DNA of 64,000 bases from Burkholderia sp. Bp9143. GTDB lineage: Bacteria > Pseudomonadota > Gammaproteobacteria > Burkholderiales > Burkholderiaceae. A model generated the notes under the pieces. That model was given only the letters and a program-made list of their open reading frames with translations. It searched no databases and was not told the origin of the DNA. Shown here in pieces: positions 16,833 through 25,693 of the stretch. The first letter of the stretch is position 1. Every line of letters starts with the position of its first letter. The position numbers were made by a program, and so were the translations under genes. The DNA lies in assembly GCF_003853645.1 (NCBI RefSeq), contig NZ_QTPO01000024.1:1-64000 (forward strand), given 5' to 3'.

Positions 16833-17984
16833 TCAGAACCGCGTGCGCATGCCGATCGTGCCGACGATCTGGTTCGCGGTGCTCGACGCGCCGCCCGACG
16901 TGTTGATGAACGCCTGGTAGCCGCGGCCCGACGCGTGCTGATACATCGCTTCCGCATACAGGTCGGTGCGGCGCGACAGCTTGTACACGGCCTGCAGGTC
17001 GACCTGGTGCCACTTCGGATCGGTACCGTGCTTGCTGTCCGGGTTCGACACGCTGGCGTCCGTGTACACGTAGGCCGCGCCGAGGCTGACGGCCGGCGTC
17101 ACCGCATAGCGCACGTTCACGTCGTAGTTGTTGAACGCGACCTGGCCGGTGGAGCCGAACGAGCCCGAGTTGTCGTACTGCGAGCGCGTGTAGACGAAGC
17201 CCACCGTCGCCGGACCGAACACGTAGCTGACACCGCCGCCATACGTGCGCATGCGGTCCGCGCCCACCGACCAGCCTCCCTGGCTCACGCTCTTCGCTTC
17301 GGCCACGTCGGTCGCGCCCGGGCTCGCGCTCGTCGAGCCCTTCGTGCCGTTCATCTGCAGGTACGCGCCGGCCAGCTTCAGCGGGCCGTTCGTGTAGCTC
17401 GCCGCCACGCTGTATGCGCGGTTGCCGGCGAAGTTCGTCGAGTTCGAGAAGCCGTACAGCGCGCCGACCTTGAAGCCCGCGATCGTGTCGCTGGTGTACT
17501 TCACCGCGTTGTTGATGCGCACCGAGTGGTTCAGGTTGTCGTTGTCGAACGGATGCGCGAAGCCCGTATCGCCGAAGTCGCCGGACGTCGCGGACAGCGG
17601 CGCGACGAAGTCGACCATCGTGTCGTACTGGCGGCCGAGCGTCAGCGTGCCGTAGCCGGCGCGGCTCAGGCCCACATACGCGTGGCGGCCGAACAGCTTG
17701 CCGTCCTGGCCGAGCGCGCCGTTGTTCGCGTTGAAGCCGTTCTCCAGGACGAACAGCGCCTTCACGCCGCCGCCGAGATCTTCCGTGCCGCGCAGGCCGA
17801 AGCGGCTGCCGTTGATGGTGCCGGTGGTCATGCGCCACAGCGATGCGCCACCCGCGTTGTTGGTGTAAGCGATGCCGGCATCGATCAGGCCGTACAGCGT
17901 GACCGAGCTCTGTGCGTGCGCGAGCGGGGCGAAGAGTGCGGCGGCGGATGCGGCGGCAATCAGGGTTTTGTTCGTTTTGTGCAT
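16833..17984 (-). CDS. Gram-negative porin (OmpC-like, Burkholderia type)
   Basis: 383 residues. Signal peptide (HKTNKTLIAAASAAALFAPLAHAQ), then SSVTLYGLIDAGIAYTNN, the standard first strand of beta-proteobacterial trimeric porins; SRFGLRGTEDLGGGVKALFVLE and GTLTLGRQYD follow as in the family, and the chain ends in Phe (MRTRF) for BAM recognition. It should form a 16-strand diffusion pore in the outer membrane. The ATG at 17984 has AGGAG 9 bases upstream. Single gene with no partners; specificity unknown. Confidence 0.93.
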   Translation of the reverse strand: MHKTNKTLIAAASAAALFAPLAHAQSSVTLYGLIDAGIAYTNNAGGASLWRMTTGTINGSRFGLRGTEDLGGGVKALFVLENGFNANNGALGQDGKLFGRHAYVGLSRAGYGTLTLGRQYDTMVDFVAPLSATSGDFGDTGFAHPFDNDNLNHSVRINNAVKYTSDTIAGFKVGALYGFSNSTNFAGNRAYSVAASYTNGPLKLAGAYLQMNGTKGSTSASPGATDVAEAKSVSQGGWSVGADRMRTYGGGVSYVFGPATVGFVYTRSQYDNSGSFGSTGQVAFNNYDVNVRYAVTPAVSLGAAYVYTDASVSNPDSKHGTDPKWHQVDLQAVYKLSRRTDLYAEAMYQHASGRGYQAFINTSGGASSTANQIVGTIGMRTRF

Positions 17985-18293
17985 GTAACAGCTCCTGCGT
18001 GTGGGACGAGTGACCAAAATTCGCCGCAAGTGTAGGGGCGGGGTCGCGCGATTCCGGCCGCCGGCGCGCGAGCACTCCGTTGCGCGCTGCGCAAGAGTGC
18101 GTCACACGGCGTTCACAAATCGGTGCGGAGGCCGGATGGCGGGCGTTTTCGCCGACGGCGCGACGCGAGATGCGAGGGTGTCGCGCATGCCGTGTCGCGC
18201 ATTGACAACACGCGCGTCGCCGACGCGGGAGTTGATCGCGGCGCCGCGCGCGTGGAGAATGAGCAGACCTATGCCGAGATCCGGAGACACCCG
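17985..18293. other. intergenic region between divergent porin and VOC genes
   Basis: 309 bp of divergent upstream sequence. The porin promoter should lie here. I could not assign a convincing -35/-10 pair, and no repeat or small gene was supported. Confidence 0.5.
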
Positions 18294-18758
18294 ATGACTA
18301 CGCCTCGCCGTCCTTCCTTGAGTGCCGCGCTGTGCTACCGCGACCCGAAAGCCGCGCTCGCATGGCTCGAACGCGCATTCGGCTTCGAGCGCTCGCTTGT
18401 CGTCACCACGCCGGAAGGCGACATCGCGCATGCCGAAATGACATTCGGCGACGGCCTCGTCATGATCGGCGGCGCGTGGGCCGACTTCATCGCGTCGCCG
18501 GAAGACACGGGCGACCGGAACACGCAGCACATCCACGTGCATCTTCCCGACGACACAGACATCGACGCGCACTGCGAGCGCGCGCGTGCCGCGGGCGCGG
18601 AGATCCTGCAGTCGCCGGCCGACCAGTTCTACGGCGATCGCATGTATCGCGCGCGCGATCCCGGCCGGCATGTGTGGACATTCGGCAAGCACGTGCGCGA
18701 CGTGACGAACGACGAGATGAGCGCGGCGACCGGCCTGACGATCGAGGCATTCAAATAA
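18294..18758 (+). CDS. VOC-family (glyoxalase-like) protein
   Basis: 154 residues. A vicinal oxygen chelate fold: SLSAALCYRDPKAALAWLERAFGFE opens the first beta-alpha-beta unit, HAEMTFGDGLVMIGG closes it, HIHVHLPDDTDIDAHCERARAAGAEI forms the second, and YGDRMYRARDPGRHVWTF carries the usual terminal metal-ligand or aromatic region. Related proteins include PhnB-like and bleomycin-resistance-like members, but the reaction here is unknown. The ATG at 18294 follows CCGGAGA. The divergent porin gene shares the upstream region, and codA follows after 73 bp without an obvious link. Confidence 0.85.
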   Translation: MTTPRRPSLSAALCYRDPKAALAWLERAFGFERSLVVTTPEGDIAHAEMTFGDGLVMIGGAWADFIASPEDTGDRNTQHIHVHLPDDTDIDAHCERARAAGAEILQSPADQFYGDRMYRARDPGRHVWTFGKHVRDVTNDEMSAATGLTIEAFK

Positions 18759-18831
18759 GCGCGGCACGCATCGCCGGAGCCGGTTTTCCCCACCACGCGG
18801 CGCGCTGGCGCCGCATCACGCCTGGACGCAC

Positions 18832-20073
18832 ATGAACCTCTTCAATGCACGCCTGCGCGGCCACGACGGGCTGTTCACGATCGGCATCGACGGCGACAGG
18901 ATCGCGCGGATCGACGCGCAAACCGCGCCGGTCACCTCGGTTGGCGCTGGCGATGTCGATGCGGGCGGCCGTCTCGCGATTCCGCCGCTCGTCGAACCGC
19001 ATATCCATCTCGATGCCGTGCTCACGGCCGGCGAGCCGGCCTGGAACATGAGCGGCACGCTGTTCGAGGGCATCGAGCGCTGGTCCGAGCGCAAGGCGAC
19101 GATCACGCACGCGGACACGAAGGCGCGCGCGCATGCGGCGATCGGCATGCTGCGCGATCACGGCATCCAGCACGTGCGCACCCATGTCGACGTCACCGAT
19201 CCGACGTTGGCCGCGCTGAAGGCGATGCTCGAAGTGAAGGACGAGGCGCGCGGGCTGATCGACCTGCAGATCGTCGCGTTTCCGCAGGAAGGCATCGAGT
19301 CGTTCGACGGTGGCCGCGCGCTGATGGAGCAGGCGATCGAACTCGGCGCGGACGTCGTCGGCGGGATCCCGCATTTCGAGAACACGCGCGAGCAGGGCGT
19401 CAGCTCGATTCGCTTCCTGATGGAACTGGCCGAGCGTACCGGCTGCCTCGTGGACGTGCACTGCGACGAGACCGACGATCCGCATTCGCGCTTCCTGGAG
19501 GTACTCGCGGAAGAAGCGCGCGTGCGCGGCATGGGCGCGCGCGTGACGGCGAGCCACACGACCGCGATGGGTTCCTACGACAACGCATACTGCTCGAAGC
19601 TGTTCCGGCTGCTGAAGCGCGCGGGCCTGAACTTCGTCTCGTGCCCGACCGAGAGCATCCATCTGCAGGGGCGCTTCGACACGTTTCCGAAGCGGCGCGG
19701 CGTCACGCGCGTCGCGGAACTCGATCGCGCGGGGCTGAACGTGTGCTTCGGACAGGATTCGATCAAGGATCCGTGGTATCCGCTCGGCAACGGCAACATC
19801 CTGCGCGTGCTCGACGCCGGGCTGCACATCTGCCACATGATGGGCTACCAGGACCTGCAGCGCTGCCTCGACTTCGTGACCGATCACAGCGCGACGACGA
19901 TGCACCTCGGCGACGGCTACGGTATCGCGGTCGGGCGGCCGGCGAACCTGGTCGTGCTCGACGCGGACAGCGACTACGAAGCGGTGCGCCGACAGGTGAA
20001 GGCCGTGCTGTCGGTTCGCCACGGGAAGGTGATCATGCGGCGGGAGCCGGAGCGCATCACGTATCCGGAGTGA
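18832..20073 (+). CDS. codA: cytosine deaminase
   Basis: 413 residues, the E. coli CodA type of the amidohydrolase superfamily; it hydrolyses cytosine to uracil and ammonia in pyrimidine salvage. Metal site and catalytic motifs are complete: PHIHLD (His57, His59), GIPHFE, the VHCDETDDPHSRFLE segment, SHTTAM and FGQDSIKDPWYP with the metal-binding Asp309. The permease codB is not adjacent. The downstream neighbour is a remnant and a T6SS effector gene, so the gene now stands at the edge of a rearranged segment. Confidence 0.94.
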   Translation: MNLFNARLRGHDGLFTIGIDGDRIARIDAQTAPVTSVGAGDVDAGGRLAIPPLVEPHIHLDAVLTAGEPAWNMSGTLFEGIERWSERKATITHADTKARAHAAIGMLRDHGIQHVRTHVDVTDPTLAALKAMLEVKDEARGLIDLQIVAFPQEGIESFDGGRALMEQAIELGADVVGGIPHFENTREQGVSSIRFLMELAERTGCLVDVHCDETDDPHSRFLEVLAEEARVRGMGARVTASHTTAMGSYDNAYCSKLFRLLKRAGLNFVSCPTESIHLQGRFDTFPKRRGVTRVAELDRAGLNVCFGQDSIKDPWYPLGNGNILRVLDAGLHICHMMGYQDLQRCLDFVTDHSATTMHLGDGYGIAVGRPANLVVLDADSDYEAVRRQVKAVLSVRHGKVIMRREPERITYPE

Positions 20074-20109
20074 GAGAGGCGGGTCGGGAGGCGGCATGCA
20101 TCGTCGAGG

Positions 20110-20337
20110 GACGGTCATGTGCGGGCTGCCGCCCGACGTGAGATTGATCACCGCGTCCGTCTGCGCCTTGATACGTGGCAAGAATTCGGCGAACACTGCC
20201 GGATCCTGCGTCGGCTTGCCGTCCGACGGGTTGCGCGCGAGCAGGTGCAGGATCGCGGCACCGGCCTGAGCAGCCGCGACGGCGGCTGTCTCGATCTGAT
20301 GCGGCGTCACGGGCAGGTACGGCGACATCGACGTCTC
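20110..20337 (-). pseudogene. remnant of a DUF849 (BKACE, beta-keto acid cleavage enzyme) gene
   Basis: The minus strand encodes SPYLPVTPHQIETAAVAAAQ, AGAAILHLLARNP, AVFAEFLPRIKAQTDAVINL and SGGSPHM in order, which is the start of the BKACE/DUF849 TIM barrel (normally close to residue 20 to 95 of about 300). Homology stops on the downstream side near 20110, and on the upstream side just before SPYLP near 20337, where the expected N-terminal strand is missing. It is thus a roughly 75-codon fragment. Its upstream edge coincides within a few bases with the point where homology to the Tae4 effector begins on the other strand, marking a recombination junction. Confidence 0.8.
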
Positions 20338-20798
20338 AGCGAATCTACGATCCGGCCAATTCCGGCGAGCGTGTTGCGAAAGTGATAGGTGGATACGTTG
20401 AGAAAAACATCAACAATCCGAGCCCGACAGAGCGATGGAGCAATACGTGCGCGGTGAGGATGAGCTACATCCTCGGCGAGGCCGGCATGGTGATTCCCCG
20501 TATTCCTGGACAAACGGTATCGGGCGGAGACAATCGGCAATACTTTTTTCGTGTCAGGGACTTGATCCGCTTTCTCGAGCAACGGTGGGGGAAGGCCGAG
20601 GGTGTCAAGTATCCGCCTTCGAACGGCGGACCACTCGCGGCCCAACAGGGCGTCATACTGTTCGAGGTGTCGGGGTGGAGCGATGCACAGGGCCACGCCA
20701 CGCTGTTTAACGGACGTACGTGTTACGACCACTGCTATTTCAACGAACCGGGCGCACGGTATCGTACGGATCGCGCGAATTTTTGGAGCTTGTCATGA
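20175..20798 (+). CDS. tae4: Tae4-type T6SS peptidoglycan amidase effector, native start lost
   Basis: From codon 56 of this frame the protein matches the Tae4 family (PF14113): RIYDPANSGERVAKVIGGYV, then NTCAVRMSYIL with the catalytic Cys92, PGQTVSGGDNRQYFFRVRDL, WSDAQGHATLFNG with His174, and CYDHCYF with Asp185. Tae4 enzymes cut the gamma-D-Glu-mDAP bond of target-cell peptidoglycan. Tae4 proteins normally begin about ten to fifteen residues before this region; here those codons are replaced by antisense of the DUF849 remnant, giving 55 unrelated Arg/Ala-rich residues from an ATG at 20175 with no ribosome site. An internal GTG at 20382 is the other possible start. Lower GC than the neighbours suggests transfer. 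Probably degraded or a chimera. Confidence 0.8.
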   Translation: MARIRRTLPDPASACRPTGCARAGAGSRHRPEQPRRRLSRSDAASRAGTATSTSQRIYDPANSGERVAKVIGGYVEKNINNPSPTERWSNTCAVRMSYILGEAGMVIPRIPGQTVSGGDNRQYFFRVRDLIRFLEQRWGKAEGVKYPPSNGGPLAAQQGVILFEVSGWSDAQGHATLFNGRTCYDHCYFNEPGARYRTDRANFWSLS

Positions 20799-21235
20799 AG
20801 AGAACCCGGCTCGCAATCATGCTGGCGTGCGTTGCGATTCAACCGGCGATGGTTTCAGGGAGGGAGGCTCACGCCTCGCCGGAGGCTGGCTCACGGACCT
20901 ATCTCCAGAACTTCAAGGACATGGTGCTCGCGGAGTGCCTGGCTACTGCTTACAAGCAGGCGCCGGGTGTCGGCAAGGATGTCGGTAGCAGCGTCAATGC
21001 GTTGCGCGACTGGACCTACTACGACATGGAGCGTGCGCCAGATGTCGTTCATGCGCTGGTGGCGAAGTACCTTGCACGCGATTACCGGAATCCGGTTGTC
21101 GAATCGGAAATCAAGGACGTCAAATTCGACTACCTGAAGTGCATGGATCTGTATCACGGCAAGGAACTGGACGCCGCCGCGAAGAAACTCGTCCTGCGCC
21201 CGAAGAGCACGTATCGGGCCGAGAACCCGCGCTAG
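20795..21235 (+). CDS. tai4: Tai4-type T6SS amidase immunity protein
   Basis: 146 residues, overlapping the effector by ATGA (20795-20798), the usual coupling of effector and immunity genes, with TTGGAG as ribosome site. Signal peptide (MKRTRLAIMLACVAIQPAMVSG) sends it to the periplasm, where the amidase acts. The mature part has the all-helical Tai4 plan: TYLQNFKDMVLAECLATAYK, DVGSSVNALRDWTYYDME and a Cys-containing KFDYLKCMDLYHGKELD. It binds and inhibits Tae4. Because the effector start is damaged while this gene looks intact, it may persist as an orphan immunity gene. Confidence 0.85.
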   Translation: MKRTRLAIMLACVAIQPAMVSGREAHASPEAGSRTYLQNFKDMVLAECLATAYKQAPGVGKDVGSSVNALRDWTYYDMERAPDVVHALVAKYLARDYRNPVVESEIKDVKFDYLKCMDLYHGKELDAAAKKLVLRPKSTYRAENPR

Positions 21236-21328
21236 TCCGCACGCGCTGCGGCACCGGCCGGCCGAACATCGCCATCCGCCCCCCGATCGTGCAGAATCGA
21301 ACTCCCGATTCCCGCCGCTGGATACCGC

Positions 21329-22060
21329 ATGACCGATCCGAACGAACCGTCCGCCTGCAGCATGTATGCGACCTTCGCGCAACGCTACGCGGACATCGCG
21401 CCGACCAAGGCGCACAACGCGCTCTACGAACGGCCGGCGACGCTGGCACTGCTCGGCGACGTCGCCGGCCTGACGGTGCTCGATGCCGGCTGCGGGCCCG
21501 GCATCTGCAGCGCGCACCTCGCGCGCCACGGCGCGATCGTCCACGCGTTCGACATCACGCCCGAGATGGTCGCGCTCGCCAGAACGCGCTGCGCGGGGCT
21601 CTCGGTGGACGTCGCGGAGGGCGATCTCGCGGCGCCGCTCGACTGGCTGCCGGACCACACATTCGACAAGATCCTGTGTTCGCTCGCGTTCGACTACGTG
21701 CGCGATCTCGCGCCGACTTTGCGCGAATTCAGGCGCGTCGCACGGCCGGGCGCGACGCTGGTGTTCTCGATGGCGCATCCGATGCGCGACTGGGTGGACG
21801 AGCGTACGCGCGGGGAGGGTACGTACTTCGAGACGAGCCGTTTCGGTTTCCACTGGTCGGGTTTCGGCGAACCGAAGCCCTACGTCGAAGCATGGCGCCG
21901 GCCGCTTGCCGACATCCTCAACGCGCTCGCCGACACCGGCTGGCTGCTGGACCGGTTCGTCGAACCCACGCCGCTGCCCGAGATGAAGGCCGTGTCGGAA
22001 CGGCTCCATGCGGAGCTGTCGCTGGCGCCGGCCTTCCTCTGCATCCGCGCGCGCCGCTGA
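21329..22060 (+). CDS. class I SAM-dependent methyltransferase
   Basis: 243 residues. Motif I VLDAGCGPGICSAHLARHG is complete, followed by VHAFDITPEMVALAR (acidic end of beta2) and DKILCSLAFDYVRDLAPTLREFRRVARPGATLVFSMAHP, the post-I to III region of UbiE/Coq5-like and Methyltransf_11 enzymes. The substrate is unknown. The ATG at 21329 lacks a strong ribosome site; a second in-frame ATG at 21362 is an alternative. It is convergent with the di-haem peroxidase gene. Confidence 0.88.
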   Translation: MTDPNEPSACSMYATFAQRYADIAPTKAHNALYERPATLALLGDVAGLTVLDAGCGPGICSAHLARHGAIVHAFDITPEMVALARTRCAGLSVDVAEGDLAAPLDWLPDHTFDKILCSLAFDYVRDLAPTLREFRRVARPGATLVFSMAHPMRDWVDERTRGEGTYFETSRFGFHWSGFGEPKPYVEAWRRPLADILNALADTGWLLDRFVEPTPLPEMKAVSERLHAELSLAPAFLCIRARR

Positions 22061-22084
22061 CGACGCGCGGCGGACAGTCGGTGC

Positions 22085-23503
22085 TCAGCGCACCGGCTCG
22101 TCGGTGAGCGTGCCGAGAAACGCTTCGATATCCTTGATGTCCTGCGCGGTCATCGCGGGCTTGTCGCCGGGCTTGCGGTCGAACGGCGCATCGGTCACGT
22201 CGACGTTCGCGCGGTATTTCGCCGGAATATCGTCGTATTCGCGAACCTTGCCGTCCGTGCCGCGCGAATAGAACTTCTGCGGCGCGATGCTGCGCTCGTT
22301 GTAGAACGCCATCACCTGATCGAGCGTATGGAACACGCCGTTGTGGAAGAACACATGGCGCGTCGCCGCGTTGCGCAGCGTCGGCGTGAGGAACATCCCG
22401 CAATACTGCGTCTGGTCCTTCAGATCCTCGCGGAACGGCCCGCACACGCCGAGATCGTAGAACGCCGGGTTGCGGTTCTGCGCGAGCGCCATATTGCGCG
22501 GCACGCCGAGCGCCTCGTACTGGTAGTCGGTCAACATCGGCGGCAAGCCGTCCTTGCCGGGCTTCGACAGGTGGCAGCCCGCGCAATTCGCCTTGTCCGG
22601 ATCGTTGAAGAGCCGCAGCCCGCGCAACTCGGCCTGCGTCAAGCGCGCACGGCCTTCGAGCCAGCGGTCGTACTTGCTGTTGTACGGATGGAACGACGGA
22701 TCCTCGACCTGGTAGCGCGCGATCGCGAACATCGCCTCCGACACCAGAAGCTGCGGGCTGGAGAACACGCGCGCGCCGAACAGCTGCTCGAACTGCGCGC
22801 GATGCGACGACTGCGCAAGCTTGCGCGCGACGTCGTCGACGTTCGCATTGGCCATTTCGACCGGATTCAGCAGCGGTCCGAACGCCTGCTGCTGCAACGT
22901 ATCGGCGCGGCCGTCCCAGAACATCCCGCCCTGCGGCACGAGCTGCGGCGCGGCCGACGTGCCGGCTACCTTCTGCGCCTTGACGACGCCGGCCGCGGAG
23001 GCAGCCTGCTGCGCGACGCTCGGTGCGGCGTCGTTTTCGCCCGCATCGGGGCCGATGCTGAAGTTCGGCTGGCGATACAGGTACATCAGCGAGGGCGGCG
23101 GGCGGTAGCCCTGCTGGGTCATTGCCAGACCGCCCGGCTGCACGTCGAGTCCGTTCGGCGGCCCATATGCATGATCGGGACTGTGGCACGACGCGCACGA
23201 CTGCTTGCCGGATGCCGACAGCGACGGATCGGCGAACAGCGCACGCCCGAGTTGCGCGACCGCGGACAGCGGCTGCGCGGCCGGGCGCTGCAGCACGACC
23301 GGATGCGGATTCGCGCCCGTCCAGTCGGCGACGACGTCGCCGATCGCCGCCGGCGTATGGCCCGGAAACGCGATCGCGAACGCGCCGTAGCCGAGCACGG
23401 CCGCGCCCAGCACGAACGCCGCGCGGCGCAGCACGCGGGCAGGGGAACGCGGCGCGGCGGCGCCGGATGCGTCGGGGGACGGGAACGCGGGACGAGCTGT
23501 CAT
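22085..23503 (-). CDS. di-haem cytochrome c peroxidase-family protein
   Basis: 472 residues. An N-terminal hydrophobic segment (VLRRAAFVLGAAVLGYGAFAIAF, about residues 24-46) anchors or exports it to the periplasm. Two CXXCH haem sites, CASCH (Cys103, Cys106, His107) and CAGCH (about residue 310), and the segments LGRALFADPSLSASG and TPTLRNAATRHVFFHNGVF are typical of the CCP/MauG family. Members reduce peroxides or oxidise other substrates. It lies directly downstream (110 bp) of the AcpA-like phosphatase gene on the same strand, with a strong hairpin between, a pairing often seen in Burkholderia. Confidence 0.9.
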   Translation of the reverse strand: MTARPAFPSPDASGAAAPRSPARVLRRAAFVLGAAVLGYGAFAIAFPGHTPAAIGDVVADWTGANPHPVVLQRPAAQPLSAVAQLGRALFADPSLSASGKQSCASCHSPDHAYGPPNGLDVQPGGLAMTQQGYRPPPSLMYLYRQPNFSIGPDAGENDAAPSVAQQAASAAGVVKAQKVAGTSAAPQLVPQGGMFWDGRADTLQQQAFGPLLNPVEMANANVDDVARKLAQSSHRAQFEQLFGARVFSSPQLLVSEAMFAIARYQVEDPSFHPYNSKYDRWLEGRARLTQAELRGLRLFNDPDKANCAGCHLSKPGKDGLPPMLTDYQYEALGVPRNMALAQNRNPAFYDLGVCGPFREDLKDQTQYCGMFLTPTLRNAATRHVFFHNGVFHTLDQVMAFYNERSIAPQKFYSRGTDGKVREYDDIPAKYRANVDVTDAPFDRKPGDKPAMTAQDIKDIEAFLGTLTDEPVR

Positions 23504-23556
23504 GCTGTCGGTCGAAAGTCGGGCGCCGCGTAAATGGCGGCGCGTTAAATGGAAAC

Positions 23557-23579
23557 GGCCGGCGCACGATGCGCCGGCC
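23557..23579 (-). terminator. GC-rich hairpin after the phosphatase gene
   Basis: A perfect 10-bp stem (23557-23566 with 23570-23579, loop CGA) lies between the phosphatase stop and the peroxidase start. In the minus direction it is followed by GTTTCCATTT, a weak T tract, so termination may be partial. Confidence 0.5.
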
Positions 23580-23612
23580 TGCTGCTGCTTGCTGCCGGTG
23601 ATGCGATGCCGG

Positions 23613-25286
23613 TCAGATCGACGGCGCCGCGCTCAGCACGGTGCCTTGCGTCGGATCGAGATACAGCGGCGCCGTATTCGGCTTCGACGAGAAGTCGAAC
23701 AGCGCGCGCAGGTCGCCTGCCGTCGCATCGAACGAACCGCCGCCGATGCGCTGGCCGCCGAGCCAGTTGTCCTCGATGAAGCGCACGACGGACGCCTGGT
23801 CGATCATCGTGTGGTCGACGTAGTTCTGCTTCGCGTACGGCGAGATCACGACGAACGGGATGCGCACGCCGGGACCGCAGCGGCCGTTCACGGTGCCGCC
23901 GTTCACGCCGGTGGTGCCACCGGTGCCGCACTTGCCGTTGCCGTTGACCTGGTCGACCGCGTCGGACGACGCATGGGTCGGCGCCGTGTACGCATGGTCG
24001 TACCAGCCGTCCGAGTCGTCATAGGTGACGATCACGGCCGTGTTCTGCCAGTCGGGCTGCTGCTGCAGGAAGTTGACGACCTTCGTCACGAACGCCTGCT
24101 CGTCGAGCGGATCCGAGTAGCCCGCGTGCGCGTCCTGCGCGGCCGGCGCCTTGAGGAAGCTGACCGACGGGAAGTTGCCGGCCTTCACGGCCGCGAAGAA
24201 GTCGTCGCTGTCGTACTGGTGGTTCGCCGGTTCGGCAGTCTTGCCGTCGGCTTCGAGGCTCGAACCGATCGCCGCAACCGCACTCGGGCGCGTGTGCTGC
24301 GGGTTCGCGGTCGACGCGTAGTACTGGAACCAGTTGTGGTGCGGGATGTAGTCGGCCGTCGCGGCGTTCACGGCGGTGGCAACCGTGCTGCGCGCGCAGC
24401 CCGTCGTGCCGTTGCCGTTGGTCGTCGACAGGTTGAAGCCGCCCATGAAGCCGCCCCACGTGATCTTCGCGGCGTTCAGCAGGTCGCCGATGTTCTTGCC
24501 ACTCATCATCGCCTGGTCGGTCGTGCTCGAGCACACGTCGAAGCCCGGGTCGACGTCGTTGATCATCGTGAAGCCGCCCTGGCCGTCGTTGATGTAGTAC
24601 GAGGTGGCGGCGAGCGTCGACGGCTGCTTCGACGTCTTGACGATCTGCATCCCGTTGGTCTGGCCCGACACGACGTTCAGCGCGCCCGGCGTCGACGGGC
24701 CGTAGACCGTCGTATACGCGTTGTCGCTCATCGCGAAGCGCTGCGCGTAGTTCCACAGCGCGGTCACGGTGTTGCCGTCGAAGTAGCCCATCACCTGGCC
24801 CTTCGTGCCGAATGCGCCGGCACCGCCGGACGAGCCCTTGCCGGTGTATTTCGGGAACAGGTCGGCGAGGCCGTTGTCCTCGGCCTGCTGCTCGGCCGTG
24901 TACGCGTGGTTCTGGTCGGCGGTCGCGGCTTGCGTGCGGTCGAGGCGGAACGGGTTCGCGGCGTCGGTGCCGTTGGCCGTGTTCGTGAAGTTCGGGTTCG
25001 CGGTGAGCAGCGTGCCCGTCAGTCCGTTGATCGTCGGCGTGCCGGACTTGGCGGTGAAGGCCGGTTCGCCGGTCGGGTTCGACGCGTTCGGGTAGGTGCC
25101 GAAGTAGTGGTCGAACGATACGTTTTCGCCGTAGATCACGACGACGTGCTTGATCGGCGTGGCGGTCTGCAGCGCATCCTGCGACGACACGGCGGGCGTC
25201 GACGTCGGATCGTCGCTGCCGCCGCAGGCGAACAGCGCAAGCGCCGCGCCGGCGCAGGCGGTGACGAGCAAGGCTTGACGAAACAT
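23613..25286 (-). CDS. acpA: AcpA-like acid phosphatase/phosphoesterase lipoprotein
   Basis: 557 residues. The signal peptide ends in a lipobox (LFAC, Cys21), so it is a predicted lipoprotein. KHVVVIYGENVSFDHYFGTYP is the family-defining metal and nucleophile segment of PF04185 phosphoesterases (acid phosphatase AcpA and phospholipase C); VSFLKAPAAQDAHAGYSDPLDEQ, IVTYDDSDGWYDH and RIPFVVISPYAK supply the later metal ligands. It hydrolyses phosphomonoesters or phospholipid headgroups outside the inner membrane; AcpA and PLC members are hard to separate by eye, though the GENVSFDHYF form favours AcpA. The start at 25286 has GGAG upstream; the frame remains open to 25502. Confidence 0.88.
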   Translation of the reverse strand: MFRQALLVTACAGAALALFACGGSDDPTSTPAVSSQDALQTATPIKHVVVIYGENVSFDHYFGTYPNASNPTGEPAFTAKSGTPTINGLTGTLLTANPNFTNTANGTDAANPFRLDRTQAATADQNHAYTAEQQAEDNGLADLFPKYTGKGSSGGAGAFGTKGQVMGYFDGNTVTALWNYAQRFAMSDNAYTTVYGPSTPGALNVVSGQTNGMQIVKTSKQPSTLAATSYYINDGQGGFTMINDVDPGFDVCSSTTDQAMMSGKNIGDLLNAAKITWGGFMGGFNLSTTNGNGTTGCARSTVATAVNAATADYIPHHNWFQYYASTANPQHTRPSAVAAIGSSLEADGKTAEPANHQYDSDDFFAAVKAGNFPSVSFLKAPAAQDAHAGYSDPLDEQAFVTKVVNFLQQQPDWQNTAVIVTYDDSDGWYDHAYTAPTHASSDAVDQVNGNGKCGTGGTTGVNGGTVNGRCGPGVRIPFVVISPYAKQNYVDHTMIDQASVVRFIEDNWLGGQRIGGGSFDATAGDLRALFDFSSKPNTAPLYLDPTQGTVLSAAPSI

Positions 25287-25693
25287 CGGGAAACTCCAGG
25301 TAGGTTTTCGATGGTGGAGAGCGGCTCCGTCGCCGTGTCGGTTCGGTTCGGCGCGGAGCTCGTGACAGTGCACCGGCATTGAAACAGCCCGGTATGAAGA
25401 TATGGGGGCGGAGCGGTTTCGCGACGGTTGCGGCGCGGTATCGATTTCATTACGGCGCGAAGCGGCGCGAAAGAATACGGAAAGGGACGGAGCGGATGCC
25501 ACCTGAGCGACACATTCGGCGGTGGCGCGCGGTCACGGCCGCGAATGCCGCGCGGGACGGGCGGCAGCGCACGGCCGGCCGGCGCGCGCGGGATGCCGGG
25601 CCGCACTGCTTTTTGACAATCAGGTGACACATTCATACGATGGTTGGCCCGCGGCGACGATTTCGCGTTGCCGGCCGTCAGCGAGTATTCAAC
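25287..25693. other. intergenic region between divergent phosphatase and EamA genes
   Basis: 407 bp. No ribosome-site-led frame was seen. An AT-rich patch near 25425-25460 and another near 25610-25640 (TTTTTGACAATC) are the only promoter-like stretches. TTGACA at 25614-25619 is a perfect -35 hexamer, but a good -10 at the right spacing was not evident. Confidence 0.45.
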
